Positions 35,660-44,172 of a stretch of 64,000 nt of DNA are shown here, piece by piece. The notes beneath the pieces are model-generated. The model saw only the letters and a program-made list of their open reading frames with translations. It ran no database searches and was not told the DNA's origin. The position numbers and the translations under genes were made by a program. The stretch covers positions 434,001-498,000 of the forward strand of contig NZ_VMNK01000003.1 of the NCBI RefSeq assembly GCF_007625155.1, read 5' to 3'. This DNA comes from Denitromonas halophila (GTDB lineage: Bacteria; Pseudomonadota; Gammaproteobacteria; Burkholderiales; Rhodocyclaceae). Position 1 is the stretch's first letter. Each line of letters starts with the position of its first letter.

Positions 35660-36238
35660 TCAGGCACACCCCCCGTCGTAATCATCGGAGGACCGACGAT
35701 GATAGTCACTCACCAGGCCGTCTTTCATCTCCACATGACAACACGCAAGAAGCCGCGCCTTGAGCATGCGGCGTCCGCGCGCGGCCCGGCTCTTGATCGC
35801 CGACACCGATACGCCCTGTTCCTGGGCCAGCGCGCGCAGCGGCCGGCCTTCCAGTTCCGTGGCGAGCAGGGTATCCCGGTAGTGTGGCGGCAGCTGGTCG
35901 ATGAACGCACGCAGACAGGACGACAGATCGGTGTGCAGTTGCAGCCCGTCCGCGTCGGCGCTGGTCGCCAGATCCTCGTCCAGCGTGTCGGTCGCCACGC
36001 CCCGGTGACGAAAATAATCCGCCACCCCGGTACGTGCCGCCGCGTAGAGCCACCCGCTCAGGTTCTCGATCGACCGCCCGGCCTGCTGCGAGACGATGGC
36101 CTTGAGGAAGATGTCCTGCAACACGTCGTCAACCTGTGCGGCGTCGGGCAGCCGCCTGCGCAAATAGCTGCGCAGGCTTTGCTGCAAGCGGACAAAGCCA
36201 TCTTCGAGCGAGCCGGTTACCGGTTTCATCCGCGTCAT
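35660..36238 (-). CDS. Sigma-70 family RNA polymerase sigma factor, SigZ-like
   Basis: ECF-type sigma factor of 192 residues. Region 2 (YLRRRLPDAAQVDDVLQDIFLKAIVS) and region 4 (LEGRPLRALAQEQGVSVSAIKSRAARGRRMLKARL) are intact. The Cys-rich tail (ACCHVEMKDGLVSDYH...GGCA) is typical of the SigZ group and may sense metal or redox state. ATG 36238 sits three bases after the arsI-like stop, so the two are coupled. No anti-sigma factor is adjacent, so control may lie in the tail or elsewhere. Confidence 0.85.
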   Translation of the reverse strand: MTRMKPVTGSLEDGFVRLQQSLRSYLRRRLPDAAQVDDVLQDIFLKAIVSQQAGRSIENLSGWLYAAARTGVADYFRHRGVATDTLDEDLATSADADGLQLHTDLSSCLRAFIDQLPPHYRDTLLATELEGRPLRALAQEQGVSVSAIKSRAARGRRMLKARLLACCHVEMKDGLVSDYHRRSSDDYDGGCA

Positions 36239-36240
36239 GC

Positions 36241-36747
36241 TTAACCGCAGCAAGACCCGCCGACCGCGGTCTTGGCCTCAGACGCGCAGCATCCGACGTC
36301 GGGCGGCGCGTCGCCGGCCGTGGACACACTCCGCGGCGAACAGCAGTCCCCCGTCTTGGCAAGCCTGCCGCCGCCGAAGGTCTCGGTATCGGCCATGCTC
36401 AGAAAGTGTTCCCAGGCAATACCCTGGGGGTCGACAACCCAGTGCTTTTCACTCCTGGCGTAGCAACAGGCTGCCTCGCCCTGATCAAACAGGGTATCCG
36501 CCGACGCGTCACGGGCGTGCGCCTCAAGCGCGCTTAACTCCTCGGGATGCTCGGCCTGCATGCCAAAGTGATCCACGCCGCTCGCCCCACCTCGCGACGA
36601 AATGGCGAAGTTGATACGCGGATCGTCAAGCATCCATTTGGCGTAATCGGCCTTGTGCTTGCTCGGGCGCTGGCCAAACAGCTTGCTGTAGAAATCAATG
36701 TTCGCGGCGAGGTCGTCGACCGCGATATGGACATGGAAACGTTTCAT
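36241..36747 (-). CDS. ArsI/CadI family metal-resistance dioxygenase-like protein
   Basis: Vicinal-oxygen-chelate protein of 168 residues in the ArsI/CadI family. ArsI cleaves the C-As bond of methylarsenite. Seen are the start MKRFHVHIAVDDLAANIDFY, a metal histidine in VDHFGMQAEH, the adjacent cysteine pair ACCYARSEKHWVVDP and IAWEHFL with the last metal ligand. A Cys-rich tail (GDCC, VGCC, GGSCCG) follows. ATG 36747 gives the family start; an upstream reading from 36900 would translate the microsatellite as PASQ repeats. Arsenical demethylation or heavy-metal binding are both possible. It is coupled to the SigZ-like gene. Confidence 0.82.
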   Translation of the reverse strand: MKRFHVHIAVDDLAANIDFYSKLFGQRPSKHKADYAKWMLDDPRINFAISSRGGASGVDHFGMQAEHPEELSALEAHARDASADTLFDQGEAACCYARSEKHWVVDPQGIAWEHFLSMADTETFGGGRLAKTGDCCSPRSVSTAGDAPPDVGCCASEAKTAVGGSCCG

Positions 36748-36843
36748 TTTCGACTCCAGAGTGTGTTCCGACATGCATCGAAGGGTCGATACACCGGTAT
36801 AGACGCGAAAAACAGGAAACGGTCGCAAATACATACTCCGCCC

Positions 36844-36899
<56 letters not shown>

Positions 36900-36918
36900 A
36901 GATCGCGCTTCAACAACC

Positions 36919-37371
36919 ATGATGAAGGCAAGCCCTCCAACCCTGGCCAAGCCCATGTCCTCAACCATGCTCGACCGCCTGCTCCGCCCCACAGCGCAAT
37001 CCCGCTCGGCCCGCACCGTCGAGGTCTTCGGCTGGATTCTGCTGCTGGAGGCGCCGCTGATCCTGTTTGCGCCGCACTGGGTGGCGGGCGTGTTGCAGTT
37101 GCCGGCGCTGAGCGATCAGGCGGCGAATTACTTTCGCCTCGTGGGGCTGCTGGTGGGTGGCCTGGGGATGTTGTATGTGGTGAGCGGGCGGCTGGACGCG
37201 CGGGGTTTTGTGTTTGCGTCGTTGCTCGATCGACCGCTGGTGCCGTTCATCATGGCGGCGCTGTGGGGGTTCGGCATCGTGCCGGGACCACTGGCGCTGT
37301 TCTTTGCGGTGTCGGACGGGGCGAGTTTTTTGTGGACGCTGTCGGCGTGGCGAGCGGAGCGGCGCACCTAG
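36919..37371 (+). CDS. Four-helix membrane protein, uncharacterised
   Basis: Protein of about 150 residues with four predicted membrane helices (WILLLEAPLILFAPHWVAGVL, YFRLVGLLVGGLGMLYVV, VPFIMAALWGFGIVPGP, ALFFAVSDGASFLWTLSAW) and basic ends. No known family could be named. The start is uncertain: ATG 36919, 36922, 36955 and 36970 are all in frame, and none has a clear ribosome site. The (GGCT)n tract lies just upstream, in the likely leader. It may be co-transcribed with the DUF1275 gene 104 bases downstream. Confidence 0.65.
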   Translation: MMKASPPTLAKPMSSTMLDRLLRPTAQSRSARTVEVFGWILLLEAPLILFAPHWVAGVLQLPALSDQAANYFRLVGLLVGGLGMLYVVSGRLDARGFVFASLLDRPLVPFIMAALWGFGIVPGPLALFFAVSDGASFLWTLSAWRAERRT

Positions 37372-37474
37372 CACGCTGGCGTGCGAAAATCCGATTCAAC
37401 TTCCTGGCGCCCCTGGCCCACACGCCTGGCCCGCTGACCACCCCGACAAAACGCCATCCCCCCGTCCAACCCAC

Positions 37475-38215
37475 ATGCCCATTCACTACGCACGCAGCCT
37501 GACCAGCCACAGTCGATCCGCCCGAACCGACAAGCACCTGGGCCTTGCGCTGGCCTTTGTGGCCGGCGCGGCCAATGCGGGCGCGTTTCTGGCTGTCCAG
37601 CGCTATACCTCGCACATGACGGGCATCGTGTCGTCGCTGGCCGACGATATCGTGCTCGGCGAGTTTGGTCTCGCGCTCGGCGCCCTCGGCGCGGTGCTGT
37701 CCTTCCTGGCCGGCGCGATGGTGTCGACCTTGATGATCAACTTCGCCCGGCGGCATGCCTTGCGCAGCCGCTACGCCTTGCCGCTACTGCTCGAAGCCGC
37801 CCTGTTTCTGCTCTTTGGCTTGCTCGGCGCGAGCTTGTCGACGCTCAAGGGGCTGTTCGTACCGGTAACGGTGATGCTGCTGTGCTTCACCATGGGATTG
37901 CAGAACGCGGTGATCACCAAGCTGTCGGGGTCGGTGATCCGCACCACACACCTCACCGGGGTCATCACCGACCTGGGCATCGAACTGGGCAAGCTCTTGT
38001 ACTGGAACCGCGCCAGCGTGCACGACGAACACGCTGTCCTCGCCGATCGGACCCGGCTGGCAACCCTGGCCATGCTCTGCCTGTTCTTCCTCGTCGGCGG
38101 CATCCTTGGCGCGTTCGGCTTCAAGCACATCGGCTATCTGGCCACCGTGCCGCTGGCCGGCATTCTGATCTTTTTGTCCGCCGTCCCGGTACTCGACGAT
38201 CTACGCCGCGCCTGA
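37475..38215 (+). CDS. YoaK/DUF1275 family membrane protein
   Basis: Six-helix membrane protein of 246 residues in the DUF1275 (YoaK) family. Family marks are ALAFVAGAANAGAFLAVQRYTSHMTG at the N-terminus and the second-half phrase LQNAVITKLSGSVIRTTHLTGVITDLGIELG. The function is unknown for the family; a transporter role is assumed because of the fold. ATG 37475 was chosen from the family start; the longer frame overlaps the preceding gene. Confidence 0.88.
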   Translation: MPIHYARSLTSHSRSARTDKHLGLALAFVAGAANAGAFLAVQRYTSHMTGIVSSLADDIVLGEFGLALGALGAVLSFLAGAMVSTLMINFARRHALRSRYALPLLLEAALFLLFGLLGASLSTLKGLFVPVTVMLLCFTMGLQNAVITKLSGSVIRTTHLTGVITDLGIELGKLLYWNRASVHDEHAVLADRTRLATLAMLCLFFLVGGILGAFGFKHIGYLATVPLAGILIFLSAVPVLDDLRRA

Positions 38216-38216
38216 C

Positions 38217-38237
38217 GGCCCCGCACGGAACGGGGCC
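38217..38237. other. GC-rich hairpin after the DUF1275 gene
   Basis: GGCCCCG pairs with CGGGGCC around CACGGAA just after the stop codon. No T-run follows, so it is not a standard terminator; it may stabilise the mRNA 3' end or act with Rho. Confidence 0.5.
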
Positions 38238-38356
38238 CGACACCGAGCGTCGAGCAAAAAAAGAATCGAAGCGCCTTCCGCCATCGGTGCTGGAACAAGG
38301 CGCGGCGGATGCGCTGCACTTGTCCGCCGTACCCAATATCGTCGGGGCGCAGTCGC

Positions 38357-39436
38357 TCAGACCGTCAGCGCCGCGTAGTCGTTTTCGGTTGGCAGGCCTT
38401 GCACGGCCCATAGGCGACCGGTGGCCGGCTGCATGATGGCAGCGCCGCAGGTTTCCATGTCGAGTGGCGGGGTGGCGCGCACACAGATGGTGGGGTCGCG
38501 GGTGAGGGCCATGAGAGCCTGCGGCGTGAGGCCACCGGCGCTGAGCAGGGATTGGCCACGGGCGAGGCGGGCTTCACTGGAGGCTTGCGAGGCGGGCGCA
38601 CGCGGGCGGCAACGGCGCAGGGTGTCCGGCATGAGACAGTGGTTGCTGTGCACCAGCGCATCGGCGCCCGCGCGGGTGACATGGCAGTAGCCAGGCATGG
38701 CTTCCACATTGACGCCATTGCCGTGCCGATCGAAGAGCTGGAAGTTGTGCGCGCCCATCAGCGTGGCCTCGGTAATGCACACCAGCGCGGCCTCGATGTC
38801 GGTTTGCTGCAGCGCCTTGCGCACCACGAAGGGCCAGCTGACGCCGATTTGCCCTTCGGCGCCGAGCAAATTGGTGATGCCGATGGCCATGCCCGCGTCG
38901 TTCATGCCGATCATGCCGACGCAGCCGGTGAGGCTGAAGGCCATGAAGGCGGGCGCGTGATCGGGCCGGCCGCGCAGCAACACGACATAGGGTCTTGAGC
39001 CGGCGTGCATGTCCCAGGTTTGACCGAAAAAACCCTGGCCATCGACGCTGAGTCGGTCGGGAATGATGAAGGCGGTGCAGTCGTCCTCGACCTTGTCGGT
39101 GGCGCCGTGCGCGCCGCCGCGGGCATACACGAGGTCGATGAAGTCGGTGAAGCCATTGGTGATGATCAGCTCGGCAGGGCTCAGGTCAGTCGCTTCGGCG
39201 ATGCCGGATAGCTCCATGGCCAGTTCGGGTGCGTAAGCGACATGCGCCTCGACACAGGCTTCGGCGAGCGCGAGCACGGTGTAGCGATCCATAGCGTGCC
39301 CGGTCCACACTTCGCTGCCGGCCAGCGTGACGCGCTCGGCAGTGTAGCGGCGGATATCGTCGCGAAAGGCCTTGCCGTGGGCAAGACCCATCTGTCGTGG
39401 CGAACCGCTCAATTCGAGTACACGCGGTACGCTCAT
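38357..39436 (-). CDS. C45 family autoproteolytic acyltransferase/hydrolase
   Basis: Ntn-hydrolase-fold protein of 359 residues related to isopenicillin-N acyltransferase (peptidase C45). The self-cleavage/nucleophile cysteine is probably the one in KVEDDCTAFIIPD (near residue 118). The later block VGMIGMNDAGMAIGITNLLG and the WDMH and HSNHCL segments fit the family. Members cleave or transfer acyl groups on amino-acid-derived amides. ATG 39436 overlaps the upstream aminotransferase stop by four bases, so the two are translationally coupled and probably act on the same compound. The substrate is unknown. Confidence 0.85.
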   Translation of the reverse strand: MSVPRVLELSGSPRQMGLAHGKAFRDDIRRYTAERVTLAGSEVWTGHAMDRYTVLALAEACVEAHVAYAPELAMELSGIAEATDLSPAELIITNGFTDFIDLVYARGGAHGATDKVEDDCTAFIIPDRLSVDGQGFFGQTWDMHAGSRPYVVLLRGRPDHAPAFMAFSLTGCVGMIGMNDAGMAIGITNLLGAEGQIGVSWPFVVRKALQQTDIEAALVCITEATLMGAHNFQLFDRHGNGVNVEAMPGYCHVTRAGADALVHSNHCLMPDTLRRCRPRAPASQASSEARLARGQSLLSAGGLTPQALMALTRDPTICVRATPPLDMETCGAAIMQPATGRLWAVQGLPTENDYAALTV

Positions 39437-40779
39437 GCGAGGCTCGCTTTGGCCGCCACGATGCCCTCGGCCAGCACCGCCATGCCTTCGTCGATCTGCG
39501 CGTCGGTGATATTGAGTGCGGGCAGGAAACGCAGGCAATTGGCATACAGCCCTGCGCGCAGGGTGATGAGGCCACGCTTGAGGTTTTCGGCGTTGATGGC
39601 GTTGGTCAGGTCGGGGTCCGGCGTACGGTGCGAAGCGCTCTTGACCAGCTCCACGGCGAGCATGGGGCCGAGACCGCGCACCTCGCCAATGATGTCGGGG
39701 AAGGTCGATTGCAGCCCCTCCAGATGTGCGCGCAAGCGCTGACCGACCTGCACCGCGCGCGTCTGGAAGGCGTCGGAGGTGAGTGTGTCGAGCGCGACCA
39801 TCGCCGCGGCGCAGGCCACCGGATTGCCGCTGTAGGTGCCGCCCAGGCCACCGGGGTGGGGCGCGTCCATGATCTCGGCGCGGCCGGTGACCGCGGCCAG
39901 CGGCATGCCGGCGGCGAGCGATTTGCCGCACACCAGCAGGTCGGGCACGAGGTCGTAGTGTTCGACGGCAAACAGCTTGCCGGTGCGGCCCATGCCGGCC
40001 TGCACTTCGTCGGCCACATAGAGCATGCCGTGTTCGGTGCAACGCGCGCGCAAATGCGCGGCAAAGCGCGGCGGCAGCGGCAGGAAGCCGCCCTCGCCCT
40101 GCACCGTCTCCACCACCACGGCGGCCACTGCTGGCGGCGCGACCTGAGCGATCAGCGCATGGTCGAACTGTTCGATGCACAGGTCGATGTAGACGTCTTC
40201 ACTCATGCCGGCGGGGCGGCGATACAGATTGGGGAAAGGCAGGCGATAGATCTCGGCCGGGAAGGGGCCAAAGCCCTGCTTGAACAGGGCGTACTTGCTG
40301 GTCATGCCCATGGTCATGTTGCTGCGGCCATGATAGGCGCCCTCGAACACGATCAGGGCTTGCTGGCCGGTGTAGGCGCGGGCGATTTTCACCGCCGCCT
40401 CGACCGCTTCGGCGCCGCTGTTGAGCAGCGTGGTTTTTTTGGCAAAGTCGCCGGGCACCAAGGCGTTGAGCCGCTCGCACACGTCCACATACGGCGCGTA
40501 AGTGGCAACGATGGAGCACATGTGGATGAGCTGCCCGGCCTGCCGGTGAATGGCGTCGACGACATCGACCGGCGTGTGCCCGACCGCCAGGGTGCCAATC
40601 CCCCCGGCGAAGTCGATATAGGTGTTGCCGTCCACATCGGTGACGGTGGCGCCGTTGCCGCTGGCCACGGCAATGCCGGTAAGGCGCGCTGCGCCGCGCG
40701 AGACCGCCGCATCACGGCGCGCCACGATGGCGCGGCTGTTGGGGCCGGGAATGTCGGTTTTCAGCACAATCGATGGCAT
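39433..40779 (-). CDS. Class III aminotransferase, GabT-like
   Basis: PLP-dependent omega-aminotransferase of 448 residues, closest in feel to 4-aminobutyrate transaminase. Motifs are NSGAEAVEAAVKIARAYTGQ and FEGAYHGRSNMTMGMTSK near the phosphate site. The metal-free catalytic Asp is in LYVADEVQAGMGRTG, and the PLP lysine is in LLVCGKSLAAGMPL. It transfers an amino group, probably from GABA or another omega-amine, to 2-oxoglutarate. No succinate-semialdehyde dehydrogenase lies beside it; the partner is instead a C45 acyltransferase, which argues for an acylated amine or amino acid substrate. Confidence 0.88.
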   Translation of the reverse strand: MPSIVLKTDIPGPNSRAIVARRDAAVSRGAARLTGIAVASGNGATVTDVDGNTYIDFAGGIGTLAVGHTPVDVVDAIHRQAGQLIHMCSIVATYAPYVDVCERLNALVPGDFAKKTTLLNSGAEAVEAAVKIARAYTGQQALIVFEGAYHGRSNMTMGMTSKYALFKQGFGPFPAEIYRLPFPNLYRRPAGMSEDVYIDLCIEQFDHALIAQVAPPAVAAVVVETVQGEGGFLPLPPRFAAHLRARCTEHGMLYVADEVQAGMGRTGKLFAVEHYDLVPDLLVCGKSLAAGMPLAAVTGRAEIMDAPHPGGLGGTYSGNPVACAAAMVALDTLTSDAFQTRAVQVGQRLRAHLEGLQSTFPDIIGEVRGLGPMLAVELVKSASHRTPDPDLTNAINAENLKRGLITLRAGLYANCLRFLPALNITDAQIDEGMAVLAEGIVAAKASLA

Positions 40780-40893
40780 GGATATCTCTCGGTTTCACAC
40801 CGACTGGGCATCTCGCCCACCGGCCGTGGTACGGCCCTCAGAGTAAGCGCAGAGGCAGGGGCCGCGTCAAGCGCAGAATGCCGCCTCGTCGGT

Positions 40894-42117
40894 TTACAGA
40901 CTGTCGGGGAATCTCGACGCCTCCGGTTGCCACGAGGCACCGGTCGGAGTCGGCGCCTGGCCGTCAACGTCGACCCGGTTGCGGCCATTGCGCTTGGCGC
41001 GATAGAGCGCGGCGTCGGCACGGGTCATCAATGAGGCCACATCGTCGCCGGCGATCAAGGTCGCCAGGCCGATGCTCACCGAGAGATTCACCGATTCTCG
41101 TGATGAGAGCACCGCCGGCGTGTGTGCCACCAAGGCGCGCAAACGCTCCGCCACCACCAGCGCGTCGTCGGCGCCAGCACCGTTCATGGCCACCATGAAC
41201 TCCTCGCCACCCACGCGGCCGACCACGTCGGACTCACGCACCGTGGCTTCACACAAACGGGCGAAACTACGTAAGGCCACATCACCACCGGGATGGCCAT
41301 AGCTGTCATTGACCTGCTTGAAATGATCCAGATCGAGTGCCATGAGCGTGAGCGGATAGTCGTTACGACTGGCCGAGGCAAGCATCACCCGCAGGCGCTC
41401 AAAAAAATCCCGCCGATTACTGACGCCGGTGAGGCTGTCGCGCGTGGCCAACGTGTTGAGCCGGTGCCCCACGCGCTCGGTATCGAGCAGGACCACCCCG
41501 AAACCATTGGTGAGCATGAGCAGGAACAGCGACAGGAAGGTCGCCACCTGAATACCATTGGCGTCGAGCAGCGTAAAACCGTGGCCCGGCCATCCGGCGA
41601 GTACCCCCCGCATCGCCACCACCGCGGCCAGCAGCAACGTGCCCCCGCCTACAAAGTGTTGCAGCCGTGTGCGCTCAGGGCGCAGCCATACCAGCGCCCA
41701 GCCAGTCATCCCGAACAAACCCGCCGACAGCAGCGAGGCCACAAACACGCGATGGGCCGGATCCTCCCCACCGAGCAGATTGAACGGATACCGCACCGCC
41801 ACCACCACCACCACCGTGGCGATCAGCCAGCGCGGCAGGCGCCCGCTGGAAAACTGCCAGGCGGCCAACATCTCCAGACCGAAACCCGCCAGGAGCAAGG
41901 TGTTGCCGACCTCGATCGACCAGAAGCCGGAAATGCTGCCGCGCGCCCACAGCAAGCCCCAAGCCGCCGATTGCAGGAGCTTTGATGCCATCCACAGCTG
42001 CGACACCCCCGAATTCCGATCTTCCTGCACGAAACGAAAACTCATCAACGTCAGGAAGAGTGTGAGGTTGCCCAAGCCAAGCAACAAGATGAGTGTTCGG
42101 ATATCCAGCGATGGCAT
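40894..42117 (-). CDS. Membrane-anchored diguanylate cyclase (GGDEF)
   Basis: Protein of 407 residues that makes c-di-GMP from two GTP. The N-terminal 220 residues form about six or seven membrane helices (start MPSLDIRTLILLLGLGNLTL). The GGDEF domain covers about 225-390 with DSLTGVSNRRDFFERL, LDLDHFKQVNDSYGH and the active-site GGEEF. An RESD inhibitory-site motif lies five residues before GGEEF, so product inhibition is expected. The sensor ligand is unknown. It could feed c-di-GMP to the FeeM-PilZ protein encoded 6 kb away, though c-di-GMP is diffusible. Confidence 0.93.
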   Translation of the reverse strand: MPSLDIRTLILLLGLGNLTLFLTLMSFRFVQEDRNSGVSQLWMASKLLQSAAWGLLWARGSISGFWSIEVGNTLLLAGFGLEMLAAWQFSSGRLPRWLIATVVVVVAVRYPFNLLGGEDPAHRVFVASLLSAGLFGMTGWALVWLRPERTRLQHFVGGGTLLLAAVVAMRGVLAGWPGHGFTLLDANGIQVATFLSLFLLMLTNGFGVVLLDTERVGHRLNTLATRDSLTGVSNRRDFFERLRVMLASASRNDYPLTLMALDLDHFKQVNDSYGHPGGDVALRSFARLCEATVRESDVVGRVGGEEFMVAMNGAGADDALVVAERLRALVAHTPAVLSSRESVNLSVSIGLATLIAGDDVASLMTRADAALYRAKRNGRNRVDVDGQAPTPTGASWQPEASRFPDSL

Positions 42118-42376
42118 AGGCGCAACGAGGCTTAAGACTAAGGTAGTACGCCTTCAACGGCCGTGCTCGCGCCGGGTTGAGCGACTTTCCCGCCGATGTT
42201 GCAAGACTTGCGTCTTTTGTCACGAACGTCGTGCCGAACACCCCCTGGTCAAGACGCCGCAGAGCGCGCCCGAGAATGAAGTCCACTTTCGTCCCAACAT
42301 GGTCCAGATACACCATTTATCCTGAAGCCATGGCTGACCGACAATGTCAGCACACTCAAGCACCGGAGAAACCCCC

Positions 42377-42937
42377 ATGACTCACCCCGCCCAACGCAGT
42401 GCCCTGATCCTGATAGATATTCAGGAATCCTTCCGCCAGATGCCCTTCTGGTCGGATGTCGACGTGCCCGGCTTTCGCGAGGCCGTCCTCGCCCTCGACG
42501 CGGGCTGCCGTGCTCGGGCCGTGCCGGTAGTCCACATTTTTCATGTCGGCGCCGCCGGGCCGTTTACCGAGGCCTCGGGCCATGTGCACGCCCTCGACTG
42601 GCTGCCCGGCGCGCCAGACGCCAGCTTTCACAAGCACACCCACAACGCCTTCTCCGACACCGGGCTCGATCTGTGGCTGCGCCGACGCGACATCAACCAC
42701 CTGATCATTGCCGGCATCCGCACCGAGCAGTGCTGCGAGACCACCACCCGCTACGGCGCCGACATCGGCTACTCGGTGGACTATGTCACCGAAGCCACGC
42801 TCACCTTCCCGATGACCCACGCCGGCAGCGGTCGCACCTACTCGCCCGACGAGATCAAGGCGCACACCGAGCTGGTACTGGCCGGGCGCTTTGCGCGCAT
42901 CGCCACCGCAGCCGACGCCCTGGCAGCGCTGGACTGA
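42377..42937 (+). CDS. Cysteine hydrolase of the isochorismatase family
   Basis: Isochorismatase-like hydrolase of 186 residues. The triad is the Asp in ALILIDIQESF, a Lys or equivalent mid-protein (HKHTHNAFSD region), and the Cys in IAGIRTEQCCETTTRYG. The family includes nicotinamidase, ureidoacrylate and amide hydrolases. ATG 42377 with AGGAGA-like sequence (CCGGAGAA) nine bases upstream fits. It heads a five-gene operon of overlapping genes with two DJ-1 domains and two exporters, so it may act on an amide or amine metabolite that the exporters then remove. Confidence 0.88.
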   Translation: MTHPAQRSALILIDIQESFRQMPFWSDVDVPGFREAVLALDAGCRARAVPVVHIFHVGAAGPFTEASGHVHALDWLPGAPDASFHKHTHNAFSDTGLDLWLRRRDINHLIIAGIRTEQCCETTTRYGADIGYSVDYVTEATLTFPMTHAGSGRTYSPDEIKAHTELVLAGRFARIATAADALAALD

Positions 42938-42940
42938 GCC

Positions 42941-43558
42941 ATGCGCACCGTCGGCATCTATCTGTACGACAAGGTTGAAGTGCTCGATTTTGCCGGGCCC
43001 TTCGAGGTGTTCACCACGGCCAGCCGTGTTGCCCGGCGCCAAGAAGCCGACGCCACGCCGCCGTTTCGCGTGGTCACAATCGCCCGTCAAAGCGGCCCGA
43101 TCACCGCCCGCGCCGGGCTAAGCGTGCTGCCCACGCACACGCTGGCCGATCACCCACCGCTCGATATCCTCATCATCCCCGGCGGTGACGAGCGCGCCGA
43201 ACGCGGGCAGGCCGATCTGACCGATTGGTTGCAAACCCAGGCCACGCAACTCGAATTGCTGGCCTCGGTGTGCACCGGCGCCTTCCTGCTGGCCGGCGCC
43301 GGCTTGCTCGACGGGCGCACCGTGACCACCCACTGGGAAGACGTGCCTGAGCTGGCCACCGCCTTTCCCGCACTGACAGTGGTCGACACCGGCCGCTGGA
43401 TCGACGACGGCGACATTCTCACTTCGGCGGGCATTTCGGCCGGCATCGACATGAGCCTGCATCTGGTGGCCCGGTTGACTGGCGACAAACTGGCCATGGC
43501 GACCGCGCGGCAAATGGACTATCACTGGCAGGACAGCCCCGGAGAGCCACCATCATGA
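42941..43558 (+). CDS. DJ-1/PfpI family protein
   Basis: Class I glutamine-amidotransferase-like protein of 205 residues. The nucleophile-elbow cysteine is in LLASVCTGAFLLAGAGLL, followed by TVTTHWED with the conserved His. It begins MRTVGIYLYDKVEVLDFAGPFEVF, the same phrase that opens GlxA regulators, but lacks the AraC DNA-binding half. Members act as isonitrile hydratases or glyoxalase-like enzymes; the exact reaction is unknown. It starts three bases after the isochorismatase-like stop and overlaps the LysE gene by four bases. Confidence 0.88.
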   Translation: MRTVGIYLYDKVEVLDFAGPFEVFTTASRVARRQEADATPPFRVVTIARQSGPITARAGLSVLPTHTLADHPPLDILIIPGGDERAERGQADLTDWLQTQATQLELLASVCTGAFLLAGAGLLDGRTVTTHWEDVPELATAFPALTVVDTGRWIDDGDILTSAGISAGIDMSLHLVARLTGDKLAMATARQMDYHWQDSPGEPPS

Positions 43559-44172
43559 GCGTCGAAAGCGCCCTGACCTTCTTTGTCGCCATTTTCATCT
43601 TCGCCATCACGCCCGGGCCGGGCGTATTCGCCTTGCTCGCGCGGGCGCTGGTCAGTGGTGCGCGCGACTGCGTCGCCCTGGCGCTGGGCATGACGATCAG
43701 CGACATTCTGTATCTGATTTTCGCCTGCCTTGGCCTGGCCGCCATCGCCAAGAACTGGGGCGAGCTGTTCACCGTCATCCGCTTTACCGGCGCGGCCTAC
43801 CTCATCTACCTGGGTGTCGGCATGTGGCGCGCGCCGATCGATGACGGCTTTGCGCCGCAGGTGGTCAAGCGGGTCAGCGCGGTGGGCAGCTTAGTGCAGG
43901 GCTTTTTGATCTCGGCGTCCAACCCCAAGGTGATCCTGTTTTACATCGCCTTCCTGCCCACCTTCATGGACCTGACCGTGCTCACCGTGCGAGACATCGC
44001 GCTCGCCGCAGTGCTCACGCTCGCCGCCCTGATGCTCGGGCTGATGCTGATCGCCACCATGGCCTCGCGGGCGCGGCGTTACTTCCGCTCGGCCACCGCC
44101 ATGCGCCGGCTCAATCGCGGCGCAGGGTCAATCATGGTCGGCGCTGGCGCCTTTCTGGCCGCCAAGTCATGA
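43555..44172 (+). CDS. LysE family exporter
   Basis: Amino-acid exporter of the RhtB/LysE family, 205 residues with six hydrophobic helices. Family marks are FAITPGPGVFALLARALVSGARD near residues 20-45 and LVQGFLISASNPKVILFYIAFLPTF in the middle. It moves amino acids or derivatives out of the cell. It overlaps both neighbours by four bases, so it is made together with the DJ-1 protein and the EamA exporter. Confidence 0.93.
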   Translation: MSVESALTFFVAIFIFAITPGPGVFALLARALVSGARDCVALALGMTISDILYLIFACLGLAAIAKNWGELFTVIRFTGAAYLIYLGVGMWRAPIDDGFAPQVVKRVSAVGSLVQGFLISASNPKVILFYIAFLPTFMDLTVLTVRDIALAAVLTLAALMLGLMLIATMASRARRYFRSATAMRRLNRGAGSIMVGAGAFLAAKS

